From: Cinclus cinclus
Lineage: Eukaryota > Chordata > Aves > Passeriformes > Cinclidae
Length of the DNA: 64,000 nt
Assembly: GCF_963662255.1 (NCBI RefSeq)
Contig: NC_085046.1
Span: 100,147,324-100,211,323, forward strand
Direction: 5' to 3'
Of the stretch, positions 38,301 to 50,959 are shown piece after piece. The notes beneath the pieces are model-generated. The model had not been told where the DNA came from. It did not search any database and saw only the letters and a list, made by a program, of their open reading frames with translations. Each line of letters starts with the position of its first letter. Within the stretch, counting starts at the first letter, position 1. The translations under genes and the position numbers were made by a program.

Positions 38301-41300
38301 AGCTTTTCTATGACATTAATACTTTCTCATTTTCTTTTGAAAGATACTCCTAAACAGTCAGCTATTAAATTGCTTAGGTTCAGTGGATTTTGGCAATTGA
38401 GTAATTTTGGTTTTTGAGAAGTCCATAGCATACAGAAATCATGTTTGTTTAATAATGCAGCTGTGCATGAATTACTGCTGTTCATTGTTTTACAGTACAA
38501 TGCAATATTTATGCTGAAACAATGATGAAGATTGAAAGTTAAATTCATAGAATGAGAGACAGAAAAATGAGGACTAAAGTACTGATTTGTGTTTAAGAAA
38601 GAAGAATTAGAACAACTTCATGTCTAGAGCCTTGAAAAGAACAGTGAATTTGGGAATGTGTTATAACTGAATACTGGATCAAAACTGGAATTAAACTTCT
38701 TACTAATTTCTACATGAGATAATTATACCCACAGTGCTGCTCACAACATGTATACTTCTGTTCCTGTAATTTTATTTTATCTTTTGCAAGAAGGGAATGT
38801 TGTCTTACATAATTTGTGACTATTTCTATTATATTTGGAATTCACACTCTTTACATTTTTTTTTTGTTTGGTTTGGTTTTTTGAGTAGTCTAATGAATTA
38901 CAGTGAATCAAATGCACACATCTAAATAACACTGAAGTACTTATATAATTTTACATAAAGGCATGCTTTCAAGAAACTTCAATCAAGACCTGTAATGTTA
39001 GTGCCTATTATTATGAAGTTTCAACATTTTCACTGGAAGTTTGTTTTTTTGTCACTCGTACTTAGTTCACAAAAGGTTCTGGATGCTCAAATCATGATGT
39101 AGTGATTCATCTTGATAGTATTTTGCTGCTGAGAATGTGCTACAATACCTTTAGAAAGGATTTTTTTTTTTTTGAGATTTAGCTTTTATGTTAACAAGAA
39201 GTTAACATTGTCCAGAAAACACTTGGATAACTTTCCTTAACTGAAGCTGTGGGAAGGCAGAATTAGTCACTGTGTTAAAAATATGGGTTGGGAAATAAAC
39301 ATGACTGTGTGTGCTGCGACAGAATAAGCCCAAGATGCGAAGTTCTCCTCTGAAATAACATTGAATTTAGCAGAAATTTACTCTTTTAAGCTCATCTCCC
39401 TTTTCAAATGACACATGCTTTGCCTTAATTCAAAGCAAAATCTCTCTTTTATCTAGGGACCACATGGGTTGAGAAAGGTCATTAAAAATTATTCTGACTG
39501 GCTTTCAAAATATACATTCATGTTTTATAGCTGGCACCGCCTCCACAATCTTTAGTTGCTCTAGTGGTTACTCAGTGGATTTTCTCTAGCTAAAAAAGTT
39601 TGGAAATGCAGTTCTGATCCCATTCCTGTCAATGGTAATATGTTGCTGTTGAGGCGGGTGCAACATACAAATAGACACACTATATTGCAGAAGGCTAATA
39701 TTCCATATATTACAACAGCTAGCTGTCTTTTATACACTCTACAAAGTTTACACTTTATTCATTGGTCACAATAAATCCACATAATGTTGGTTGGTGTAGA
39801 GTCACCTACGCCTCTGTTTTCCACAAAACTTTTCTAAAAATACTTTTCCCATCTGCAGGTTTTCTTTCCCGCTTATCTCCTTCTCCTCCTTCTCTTCTCA
39901 GTCTCCAGGCCAACAGCCTTGATAGAATACCTTTCAGAAATAACCCTTATTCATTGACCCTCTCTGGCTCACAGGCCAGCTGTAAGCCTCTCCACAGTAA
40001 TATTCTGCAAATGTAATTCTTTCTACTGAGGAAGAAAACAGGGAAAACTCTTCAGTATTTGTACTTCACTTCCAGCTCTTACAATAAGATAGGCTGGAGC
40101 CACAGGTCCTGTTCCTTTCCTCAAAACAAACTCTCCTCTATTGAGTTAGTCAGCTGGTAGCTCTGGCAATTTCCCAGCCAGGCTTGATTTACACAGTGGA
40201 GAAAGAAAGTGTGTGATGGGAGAATTTGCACACAGAGACTTCTGTTTTGCACTGGAAGCTGTCTCAGGCACAGAAGCTGGATCTAGGTATAGTCTTTTCA
40301 CTGGCCAAAGCAAGCCCTTTCTCTGCCAGATCCATTTACTAATGGTTTCCTCACTGGGTCTTTCAGTCAAAAGGCAATGCAAAAAAGAAGCAAATCCCAT
40401 TGCTTCCCCTGTCCTGCTGAGGGGCAGAAAGAGAGAAAATTTCTGTGTTCGGATCTCTTGATAAATACAGGCTTTCAAGGATGCAGAAATGCCCACTAGT
40501 AACCAAGTACAGCCTGTGGCTATTCGACCACTACAGAAATATGGACATTAAAGTTATGGAAGTTATCGAATGAGGGATTTAACTTGAAGAGTGCTCACAT
40601 TTCCCAAAGCAGCTTTCACATCCCCATCATGTGATGTTCACAGACGAAATTCTTTCCTCATTCCATATGTTATCTGTAAAAATCCTCTATAGATATGCAG
40701 GAATGTATGAATTTTCATGAGAACTTTTTGCTCTGGTACAAGACTGTATTTCCAAAGTGGTCAATTCACATGCTTTATAGGAATATGTAGAGATAATGTA
40801 AGTATGTGTTTGCATTTAATATAACCATGAATTGTTTGTTAACTGGAAATAAGCTTTTTTCTTATTCAACTTAAACATTGCTGAATATGGACTTGAGGCC
40901 AAAGAAGTCAACAGAATTATTTCCATGGACTAAAATAGGCTTTGAATTAGGCCTTGTGTTTTTATAATTAGATTTCTTCATAGATAGCTCTTGAATTGGT
41001 ACAGTGTGTTCCTTTCATACCATGAGGAAAAGTTAAATTTTATTTAGTAGCAGATATTTAAATATCACAAGACATGTGATGTGTAATTGGGAAAGAAAGT
41101 AAGCAACATGGTATGACAGACAAGGCAAATATGAAACTGTCTTGGTGTTTATACATTTCTAGGAGCTAAAGGGTAAGACTTAGGAAAAAGTAAAATTATA
41201 TGCTTAGAGTGGCCAAGGAGGTAAATGATACAGAGAAAGTAATTCTCCCTAGAGTGAAAAAAATTATCATCTACCAGGTAGTAGCAATCCAAACATTCAG

Positions 41301-41513
41301 AAACTGTAGCTGTAATTAAAAGAATCATGTCAAAAACTCTCAGTTTTACCTGTATCTCATCTAATGCATGAAAACATGTTGAAGGTTGGGTAAACTAATG
41401 AGATTTTAAGAAATAATAGGCTTTCATTTCTTTAAGAGGTCTTATAGATTGAGTCTTTATGGTACATGCTTACAAACCTTTCTCTGTAGACCTGTATGCT
41501 AGTCTTCTTAAGG

Positions 41514-41596
41514 AAATAAATAAATAAATTAAGATCGATGTGCCCAAGTAACTATTACCATAGAACCTGGGATTAAAAAAAAAAAAAAGAAAAAAG
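41514..41596 (+). repeat. (AAAT)n and A14 tracts
   Basis: A short AAAT array (about 41514-41528) followed some 45 bases later by an A14 run (41575-41588) and a second A-rich block. Low-complexity sequence without a recognisable retroposon body upstream. Confidence 0.8.
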
Positions 41597-44500
41597 AATT
41601 GTGTGTACCTGCCTTGCATTAAAGGCATGTACATGAAAAAAGTTTCCAGTGTTCCCTAAAGACAGTCAACAATCTGGAGTTATCCCGCATTCGTTGAAAA
41701 TTCGTTATATAGCCGACAGTAAGTCATTTTAGTTCAGAGGTTTTAAATCTCATTAGGTTTGTTTGGATGCTGTAACAAGGCTATGGCTAAGTGGAGCTGA
41801 GTTTATGGCTGAGTTGTATAAGCAATATTCTAGAAGAGGATCTGTGAAATACTTTGGAAATCATAGCCTAGAACTTAGGGGGGATTTGGGCAATGTACTT
41901 GAACCATTTAAAGGTTTCTTGCCCTACCTAGGTACTTAGAACAGATGTCCCAGGCTATCAGTGGTGAGCACTGTTTCATTTAAACACAAGGGAAGCAGGT
42001 ATCAGCTCTTCTATAATATAACTTAGCTGATGATTTTGTTGCTGGGTGGAAGAAACCTCCCTGATGTCATGTTGTTACACACTTAGTGTTGCAGAGTTCT
42101 AACACAGAAACACATCCTTCTAAAGGGGATGCTGCTCTCCATGGATGATTAGACTAATTCAGGGTGGTAATTCATATGTTTCTTAGAGAAAAAGCATCAT
42201 GTGAGCTGAACATGTTTCTGACAGGAGCTTCTCCTTTCAATTAACTGCATGTCCAAGAAATTTCACAAGATTACGCTGCTGACTTCTTTATGAATCTGCA
42301 TGCCATAAGAGATGCTGTAATAGTGGGTAATAAGTACATCAAGCTTAATCTGCTATCATGTAGAGATAGGGTCACCCTTGGTTGCTACAGGTAGGTGATT
42401 ACCCACCTTTTCACTGATTTGAAGAGGACTGAAGTTTTATTGCTTGCTGTAGGAGAGAGAGAACCCAAGATCTGCAGCCTCCTAGGGTTGTTTGACAGAT
42501 TGCTAAAAGTTCATTCTGTGACTAATTACTAGAACCTGATCATCCTGCTCTAGATTCTAGACCCAGTCAGCTCTGTTGGGACTTCTGGTATAAAAATACA
42601 GGAAGTTAATAAAATATGGCTCCTCTTACTAACAGTTCAGAGCACACTGTGTGAAATATACTAAATAAGAGCTGCACATGCTGAGTTTGTTTATAAAGTA
42701 ATCTCATTGGAAAACAGCTTTCTGTGAATCTTCTTCCTGTGAGCTATAATTCCTGTGTGAAAATCCTGTGAACAGGGACATGAAGATGGTTGTCTTGATG
42801 CCTGGGGGAGGGGGCAGTAAAGGTGGAGGAGAAAACTTGGTACTTATGGGTAAGAGAGAACATGTCTGGAGAAGTAATAGAGAGAAAAGCTGGCAGCAAA
42901 GTCAAGCCATTTTTTGTTAGATAAGAGTGAAGCTACCAAAAGAGTAAGTTCTCATAAGTACACACTGTGAATCAGTAGGATTAAAAGAATGAGGATGATG
43001 ATCAGGTTACATGGCGCTTCAATATTGATGAGTTTCTCTCTTTATCCACTCTTCATTTTGGCTTAAATTCACGGATAATCCTAATATTTTTAATCTTCTT
43101 TAAAATGTAGAGCAAGTGTGCAATACTATACCCCCTCTCCTGTTTTAAAAGGACCCAAGGGCAGTCACAATGACAAAACAACAAGGCCTGGCAAAAGGCC
43201 AGGCACTGCCCCCGCATTGCTTAGCAGGTAGACAGGCTGGCATCTCTAAACATCTGTAGCCTGTTCAAGGCTATCTGATGTCAGCTCAGGCATGTGCAAC
43301 ACTTTCAAATGTAATGCAAAAAATTGTCTTTGAGACCTGTAAACTAGAAGAATGAGAAATTAACAGCCAAACTGGCAAGGGAAAAAGTAACATGGACCAT
43401 ATATTCTTGACATTACACAATAAATTAGGAAGTATGTTATAGTTACTGGCACAGACACCGAGCTCTTCCATTCACTGTGTGGGAAAAGCTGCTTTAACAC
43501 AAACAGCTTCAACACTGTTCTCCCACCTCCCAGCTGAGTGCTCTGACTGTGGGCCATAAAATAAAGGTACTCTCTGTTGCTGTCTCTATCTCCTCCAGAT
43601 TAATACCTAAATATATATAAAACCCGGAGAAGGTCCAAAGGGGACCTATGGGGAACATGCTGAATTCTGACTGCTTTTTCTGTCAGAGAGATGGGAGATG
43701 TCTGGTGATATCCGTGCTCAAACTGGAACAGAGTAGGTTGGATGTTAGCAATCAACAGCATTTGAGTATGTACTTTGCCAGCTGCTGTACAGTGGGAATG
43801 CTGCTAAGAAAAGAGTTCCTGTGCTTGTGAAACCATTTCAACAGAATTGTACCTGGAGTGCAGCCAACTCCACAAAAGACCTTCTCATTTTATGAAAAGA
43901 AAATAAAAAGAATCTCAGGCAACCCTTGTTGTACAGCACCTAAAAGCCCTCTGGAAGGTGCTTGAAAAATCATAACTGAAATGCTTACATTAGAGAAACT
44001 CAGGAACTGAATACTGACAATGTGTCTAGGCAGGAGGATGGGAGATCTGTAAAATGAACAGATACAAATTTCTAACATTTCAGTCCACTCAGCAGAGTCC
44101 AGTGAGATAAGACTCCTATTAAGCAGAGAAAGCAAATTGTGGGAGTATTGGATATGAGAACTGGCATTGGTTATGAGCCGTGACTTGACTGGCAGCTTTA
44201 CAGCATTTCCCCACAACCCAGGCAAAGCCTTACAAGCAGTGCAACATCTGAGACTAAAATTAAACTGAAATTAGAAGATGAGTTTCTTAACTGTGGTCTT
44301 CCACATAATTCAGGTGCAGCAGATCCTGGAAGATGGGACTTTTATGTGCTAAAGAACTGAAAAGTAACCCCTGATGCTTTCTAAGCAAACAAAACTGTAG
44401 AAAGATCATGAAATTGCAAAGCACATAACAGTTTTTATTTTCCCTTTTTGGTATGTGGTTTGCTGTGTATTTGTAGTTTAAACTGAAGTAAAGTCTATAA

Positions 44501-47500
44501 GACTGTTGCTTGTTGAACCTGATACAGAAAAAAACTATGTTTGTATGTAATCAGCTTAAAAATTTGGATGGTATTATAACTGAACTGGAAACTAGATTTG
44601 ATATGACATCCAAACCAATCATTATTTTTTAAAATAGTCCTTTACATAAGTTACAGCAGGGGGAGTTTTGGGGGAAACAAAGGGGTTTTTTTTAACTTTA
44701 CAAGCAGCAGTGTCTGCTCCCATATTAATTCACAATATCATTACTCTTGTCTGTTCAGCTTTCTCACCATTAACATCACCATGAATGCACACATAATTAA
44801 CCTTGCCAGCTTGAATCTAAGAATGTTTTATTAAGTACAAACCACTCTGCTGCTTTACCTGATGTAGGACATAGAAATTGTTATCTCTAGGCAGTTCATT
44901 TTCATTGAATCTTTCTTTGCTGGATACCTCAATACAAAAAACTTGTAAACCAAGAATTTGATTGTAAATTCAAAAAACTCCCTTTTTGTATTTTCTCCAT
45001 GCATGTGTTTGTGTGCCTTTTCATAAGTAGTAACAAAACAGCAACAAGAACTACAGAGCAATTAAGGAGGTAAAAACAGAGAGAAAAAGCAGAATCTTTG
45101 CTTGCTCCCCACTTCAGTTTCCAAGTAGGACCATTCTTACACAGACAGATCTTTTGGAGGATGGATGGAAAAATGCATTTTCGATGATGGGAAAATAAAT
45201 AGAAAGTGGATGTTTGAGTTACAAGAGGATGGTGAAAACCTCCTAAGAATGAGGAGAGGAGCAAAAAACAGCATAGGAGGCATAAAAATCTAAATGCAGT
45301 CAAATGTACATGTGAAACAAATAATAAAAGAGGCACAAAAAGAACAATTGTGAAAAAAACAGATTAGAATAAAGATTGACTAAGATTTTGTGAGATCTTT
45401 CTTTCTGAATATTGCTGTTTCTAGCAGAGATCAAGCCCTTTGGCTGTAGTTTGCATTTTGTCGAGAGGATGGGGTTGATATTTTGCTCTGACATTTATTT
45501 AAATTATCTCCAGTGAACAGTCTGAGACAGAATTATATAAGTGTTTGGGGTGAAATTAATTTTTTTTTTCTAGCATAGTTTTGCAACTCCATACTTCCCA
45601 GATATTTTGAGCACAAGCAGCAAGCTTCCTTGGAAACCATGAACTATTTGTGTCATAAGTCCCTGTTCTGAAACTGGAATGGCAGTTGGTGTGTCTGCTG
45701 AAGAACTGGCCTTGCTCTTGGAAACACAACCCCTCCCACATGATCAAAAATATAAAATACAAAAGAATTACATTTACCCAGTGTGGAGACACTGGACTAA
45801 TTCCTAGACACTAAGATTAGATTGTCTGATGAAGCTGTGGCTTCTGAAACAGTTTGGAGTAGAGTCCTGAAAGTTATCTGAGGCATTGCATGTTTCTGAA
45901 TCATCCAAAAGACATCTTCCTATCAAGAAAACCTTCTTTTGGAAAAGTCTCCAAAGAACTCTCATAACTAAGTTCTACATCCACTTTTAAAGTGAATTTA
46001 GTGTTACATTTTCATTTTTCCAGTCTGAGCAGTTTCTTCAGTTTCTCCAGCTACAGAGCTCAGCAATCCCTTGAGTGAGAGAATTCTGTGCTACAGAAAC
46101 CTGCAAAATTTGAAAATGCAGAGTTGAAATTTCATCTTTCAAAATGGAAAAATTAATGCATTTTTTCACCCCATTCCTTAAAGTACAGCATACTTGGTAG
46201 ATATGAAAATTAATTCCTGGTTTTGTATGCATTACATTTTTAATCCCATAACCTGTAGAGTTATAAATAGTTTTTTAGCTCTTTCTTCTAAGCCAGTGTC
46301 ATCTCTACCTCTTACTCATATCCAAGTGTTTGTAGCCAGAACTACCAAAACCACACCCTCTGCCCTGGGTGGATGGAAGGTTTTTTGAGCATTTGTAGTG
46401 CTACAATATGATTCTACATCCGAAATGGATTCCCCAATTTGGTACAGATACTTAATCTTCCTGTTTTAATTTGCATATTAATAATTTTGCCAGTATCAAT
46501 TCAGATCATATTTGTACACTTCAATAATTTAAATTGTAAGACCATAAACACCTCAGAAGCAGGACTTAAGTGTCAGACAGCTCCTCATATTTAGCCAATT
46601 GTCCTATACAAGACTGATTTACATGTGATCAATTATGAATTGAGCTGCCCACAGGAAACACCTTCCATTGATGGTAAGAAGAGAGTGGTCAACTTGATAT
46701 TCAATTGTTTTATTCTACTTGTAAAGAAATTATAACTTTATTTAGACCTATTTTTGCTTTAGGGTATAAAAACAGATGGTGCTTAAGGTGGCTTCCACGA
46801 AGTACTGTTACTCATCCTTCTTGAAACACTTGAGCTGCCCCTGATTTGGGCATGACATTGTGAGCATCTCCAGTTAAACTGGACAGCCTTTTCTATGCAA
46901 CTCAAGCAGAGACTCACCAGGGTAACCATTCACTTTTGCAAATAGAACTGTCCTTAATAAGTAAGTTGACCAGTGAGGAAGCAGGCAGGATTTAATGACT
47001 TTCAAATTAGACAGATAAGTAACCAACCATTAAAGAAAATTTGTCTGCCAAATATTTCAGTTGTCTGTACCAGTTTGATCCAGGAAAAGGATTTCTGATA
47101 TACGACAGAGAATATTAAGTTCTGTCTTTATTATGTAACTTTTAGTTTGTGATAATCCTGAAATACCAGCAACTGTAATTACTGAGCTTGAATGAACAAT
47201 TCATGGTTATTTGAAAGAACCTGCAATATAACCTGTAATGTCTTATATAAACTTAAAAGCTGCATTTTCATGTCTTGCTTTCCAAATAAGCATTTTTTTC
47301 TTCCACTGGTTTATATTGTAGAAAAATGCCCATGCCCATCTACTTTAATGTCATGTGGCAGCTGTAGCCCAAGTTGCGGTCAAAGGTGATACAACTTATG
47401 AAGTTGTACCTGTGCAGAGTACTGCACCACTATACAGAAAACATCATGGTGATAAGAGTCGTCCTAGACATAGCATATGCTTTAAAGAGCATCTCTTGAA

Positions 47501-48019
47501 TGTGAGGTGCACACTAAAACATTCAGAATGTTTTAATGATATAATTAAGAATGTTTAAGGACTATGTGCTGACTTTACCTGATATTTTTCTATGGTATAT
47601 GCTTATGATAAAAAAATTACTCCATTTTATCTCCTGATCTTAATCCAAAACCTGTGTAGCCATCCAGTGTGTCATTTGATATCCTACTTCCCAAAAATGC
47701 TTCCACCTTTCACTTGGATTGATTTTGACTGTGTGCTTCTGTAGGACTTTCATCAGCATCTTATTCCATTAACTCAAATGGGTTTCTCTGAATTACCAAT
47801 ATGATGAACTCCATCAGTTTAACCTGACATGACTCTGAGTGACCAAGTACCTTGTGTATATAGTTGCATCTAAGGTTGTGTCCTTATATGGTTTTCTTTT
47901 TCTAAATGATGTAATCCAGGCCAAGCTGAGCCAAGCTCCTATTTTATTTTTTCCTTGACCTGAACTCAGCTGCTTGCTGACATGTGTCTGCATCAAGAGA
48001 AATATGACTTGTCATATCT

Positions 48020-48405
48020 AAGCAAACCTACAGCTCTTCTAGCCCAGTGTCCTGCCTCTGACAAGGACCACTATATGAATACTTAAAGCACAAGAAGAAT
48101 AAAAGGACCCTTTCCCTGGTATACCCTCTCAGCTTCTGGCTGTCAGAAGTTTAGGGACTTCCTGAACTGGAGATTGCATCTAGTGTGTTAATATCCCCTG
48201 ATGGACCCATCTCCCATGTATTTATAATTTTGGCATTTAAAGTGTCCTGTGGCAATGGATTCCATACCAGAATTATACATTATTTTGAGTAGTAATTTGT
48301 GGCTTCCATTTGCTTAAAATTTGACACACAGTGGTTCCACTGAATGTTCTATTCTTCTGCAAAATACTCACCCTTATTCACTCTCCTCATGTCTTTTTTT
48401 ATGGT
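48020..48405 (-). mobile_element. Ancient CR1/L3-like remnant
   Basis: A very diverged repeat in reverse orientation. Landmarks in the expected order are 'tctagcccagtgtcctgcctctgacaa' type sequence (about 48038), 'cagcttctggctgtcagaag' (about 48130), 'gatggacccatctcccatg' (about 48200), 'gtcctgtggcaatggattcca' type sequence (about 48243), and 'ttattcactctcctcatgtc' (about 48375). I recognise this pattern as the reverse complement of an old amniote CR1/L3-like 3' region, also common in turtles and crocodilians. It has no coding potential. The heavy divergence suggests an insertion far older than the other CR1 copies here. Boundaries are approximate. Confidence 0.65.
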
Positions 48406-50924
48406 GCTGACATTCTTTTTGTTTCAATTACTTTGTAAGAACCTTGTGTTTTAAATGCTTTCTCACTGTGGCTGGATTTGGTGTCAGAGTTAAGGATATA
48501 CATTCTTTGCACAATAGGATACCAACAATTAAATTTTTTATAATATTTATATTCTAGTATAAAACTCCTTTTTATTTAATGGACTGAAACTTCACAGTCT
48601 ATTGGTGGTTTGTTCTCCACAAATGACATGGATCTCCCTATTTAAATAACAATTATGACTTAGTAATTTTATATATTCTTCAAAAGAAGTCTGTTTTGTC
48701 CACAGCAATGTTTTTATTATCCATTCTTTTCCTGTTATGTTTGTCTTGTTCATTCTCTCAGAAGACCAGCTGTAATACTTCAGCTTCCCTACAGTTCCTA
48801 TGCATTCACTGGCCATTATAAAAAAACATAAGTCATCTCTCCTGTTAAGTTCAAGCCCTTTAGACTAGTAAAATTATATTAGAGGGGTAGACATCAGTTG
48901 GTATATGTCTTGTTTTTAACAATTTGGTAAATACATTTTAGCAGACTGCATACTACACTGAATTTCTGTCACTTGAAATTCTTCTGTCAAAACTAAAGAG
49001 ACCAGGCAGTTTGGTAGCATTGGTTAAACTTAGTTGATAATGATAATAGTTAGCTTTTGATGTCTTTGAGACAAGTTTCAAATGTAAATAATATTTAAGA
49101 AAGAAATATTAAAAAAAAAATAAGAAATAGGGAAGAAACAGCATGATTAATTTCAAATTATTGAAGCCAGCATCACCATATAACTTTAACTACCTAAAAT
49201 CACCCTTAGGATTTAATTTCCAAATTCATCTTTTAAGTCCCTCATATTGCTCTGAAATTCAAAAACTCTAAAAAAATATGGCAGTGCTTTTCTACACAAC
49301 AAGAGTCCCCCACTTTTTTATTTTCAGGATGCAAATCTAGAGGTTCAGAATGCTGATTCCCCTTTATACTAAATTTTAATATTTTTGTCAACTTGGTCTC
49401 AGAATAGGGTAAAAAATTTTTTATAATGATGGAGCATAACATCTACTAACACCAATACCTTCCTCAAAAATTGAGTTTGGGAGCAATAGTTGTTTGGTTC
49501 ATATAAAATGTCTGGAATACTTCAGATTTTTTAAAAAAACTAAATAATTCTTGCATTCAGGGCCTGTGGGAAGACAGCATTTTTAATATTCCTATTTCCA
49601 TATTTACTCCTTCTTTTTAACCAGCAGTAATGACTTGCTAATATTTCTTGCAAAACTAGTAATTTACACATATTTTAGTGCTGAAAATAGCCAACCATGT
49701 GAAAGATGAGAAGCTGACACAAGGCACAGAGAAAACGTGGGCAAAATTACAAGATTCATGCTGTGGGACTGTGAAATGACTATTTCTTGAACAAGCAAAA
49801 GGTTTTAAAAACATGAGCAGTAGCTTTAAACTCTATAGATAAGGACAAATATAAAAATTTTGATAAACACATGATTAAAAAGTATCCAAAACAAAGGATT
49901 GGTCATTAAATGGATTTCCTCTCCTTTTTCTGTCATGTATGTGTTTAAGATGTAGGTAAGGTCTGCTTGGTAAAGGTTTAAACAGAAGGTCAAACACAGT
50001 CTGTTTTCCCCATTTCTCCAGGGCTTTTTTTTTTCTTTTGTAACCCATTTTGCATTAATGACCCCTGACAGCTAACACAGACTAATTGTTTGTCTCATGC
50101 TCTGAATACAGATGTTATGGTACTAGAGGAAATCTTCTGTGTACATACCTATTTATTTGGCAGAAAAATTAAAAGAAAGCATTGTTGATGATGGCAGCTT
50201 TCCTTTCAGGAATTCAAACAACAGCTAATCACTTGATCACCTGAAATAAACTCAGGCATTCCTGTGTCTGCTACATTGTTTATTTACTGTCGAAACATTT
50301 TCTCTACTGTCTAGCCATGCACTGGCTGTGCAGTACAATAATTTTCCTGTTATGGCAATTAATAATAAAGATAAAGTACTCATAGATCACATTGTATTAA
50401 ATCTTTACTGTTACAGTAAACAAAAATGTGAAACAACTCATTGCCCTTCAAAAGGCAAATTGGTGGTTTCAGGCCGGTTGGAGATGCCAGAAGCTCTAAA
50501 GAATTAAATGTTGCTTTCTGGTAGTTTTAGCAGAAAGGTAAAAAAATTCTGTGTGAAGAGAGCTTTAACTTTCAAGCTTTATAGATGGTCCCTTCATAGC
50601 TGTTTTGAGTCATGTTGGCAAGGTGGCTTCAGAAAGCTTTTGCTCCCTTTTTCCCTCAATAGCTATTTCATCCTGTGGCACGAGCCCAGACTTTGAAGTG
50701 CTAGAAGCTAGTCAAAGAGTAGATTTTTTGCTTACAGGAATGATTTCCAGAGAGACCTGAATAAAAATACTCTGCTTCAAACTAACTCTGAACAGAGGGA
50801 GTGTTCTGGTCCAAATTTTGCTTTCTGGTTTTGCCTAGAGTTCTCCCAGGGTATTACCTTAACTATGCCCTTTATCTCAACATTACATGTTCCAGAATTG
50901 TACGTTTGTATGTAAAAAAGTGGG

Positions 50925-50959
50925 GTTTTGTTTGTTTGTTTGTTTGATTGTTTGTTTTT
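50925..50959 (+). repeat. (TTTG)n repeat
   Basis: About eight TTTG-type units with one GATT interruption. Its translation gives the FVCLIVC-like string in a chance 60-codon frame. Confidence 0.88.

Larger units (their letters stand above)
35223..48019. other. Gene-free AT-rich stretch
   Basis: Nearly 13 kb with no supported gene. The largest open frames are 135 codons (44929-45336 minus), 116 codons (40146-40496 minus) and 111 codons (43890-44225 minus). They lack domains, have overlapping frames on the opposite strand, and are in line with chance. A pyrimidine tract ending in ACAG at about 36703 has no convincing exon after it. A small hairpin lies at 43186-43204 (GCCTGGC/GCCAGGC). An octamer-like ATTTGCAT followed by TTAAT lies at 46469. 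No other mobile element was recognised. Confidence 0.65.

Noticed and set aside
42800..42835. Two G5 runs suggesting a quadruplex
   Set aside because: Only two runs of three or more G are present in reach, so four tetrad-forming runs are lacking.
43186..43204. GC-rich 7-bp hairpin GCCTGGC/GCCAGGC
   Set aside because: Short, and no terminator-like or RNA-gene context in a eukaryotic region.
44929..45336. 135-codon open frame rich in Leu and Phe (minus strand)
   Set aside because: The hydrophobic composition follows from A-rich DNA read on the other strand. No domain, no splice context and no start-site support.
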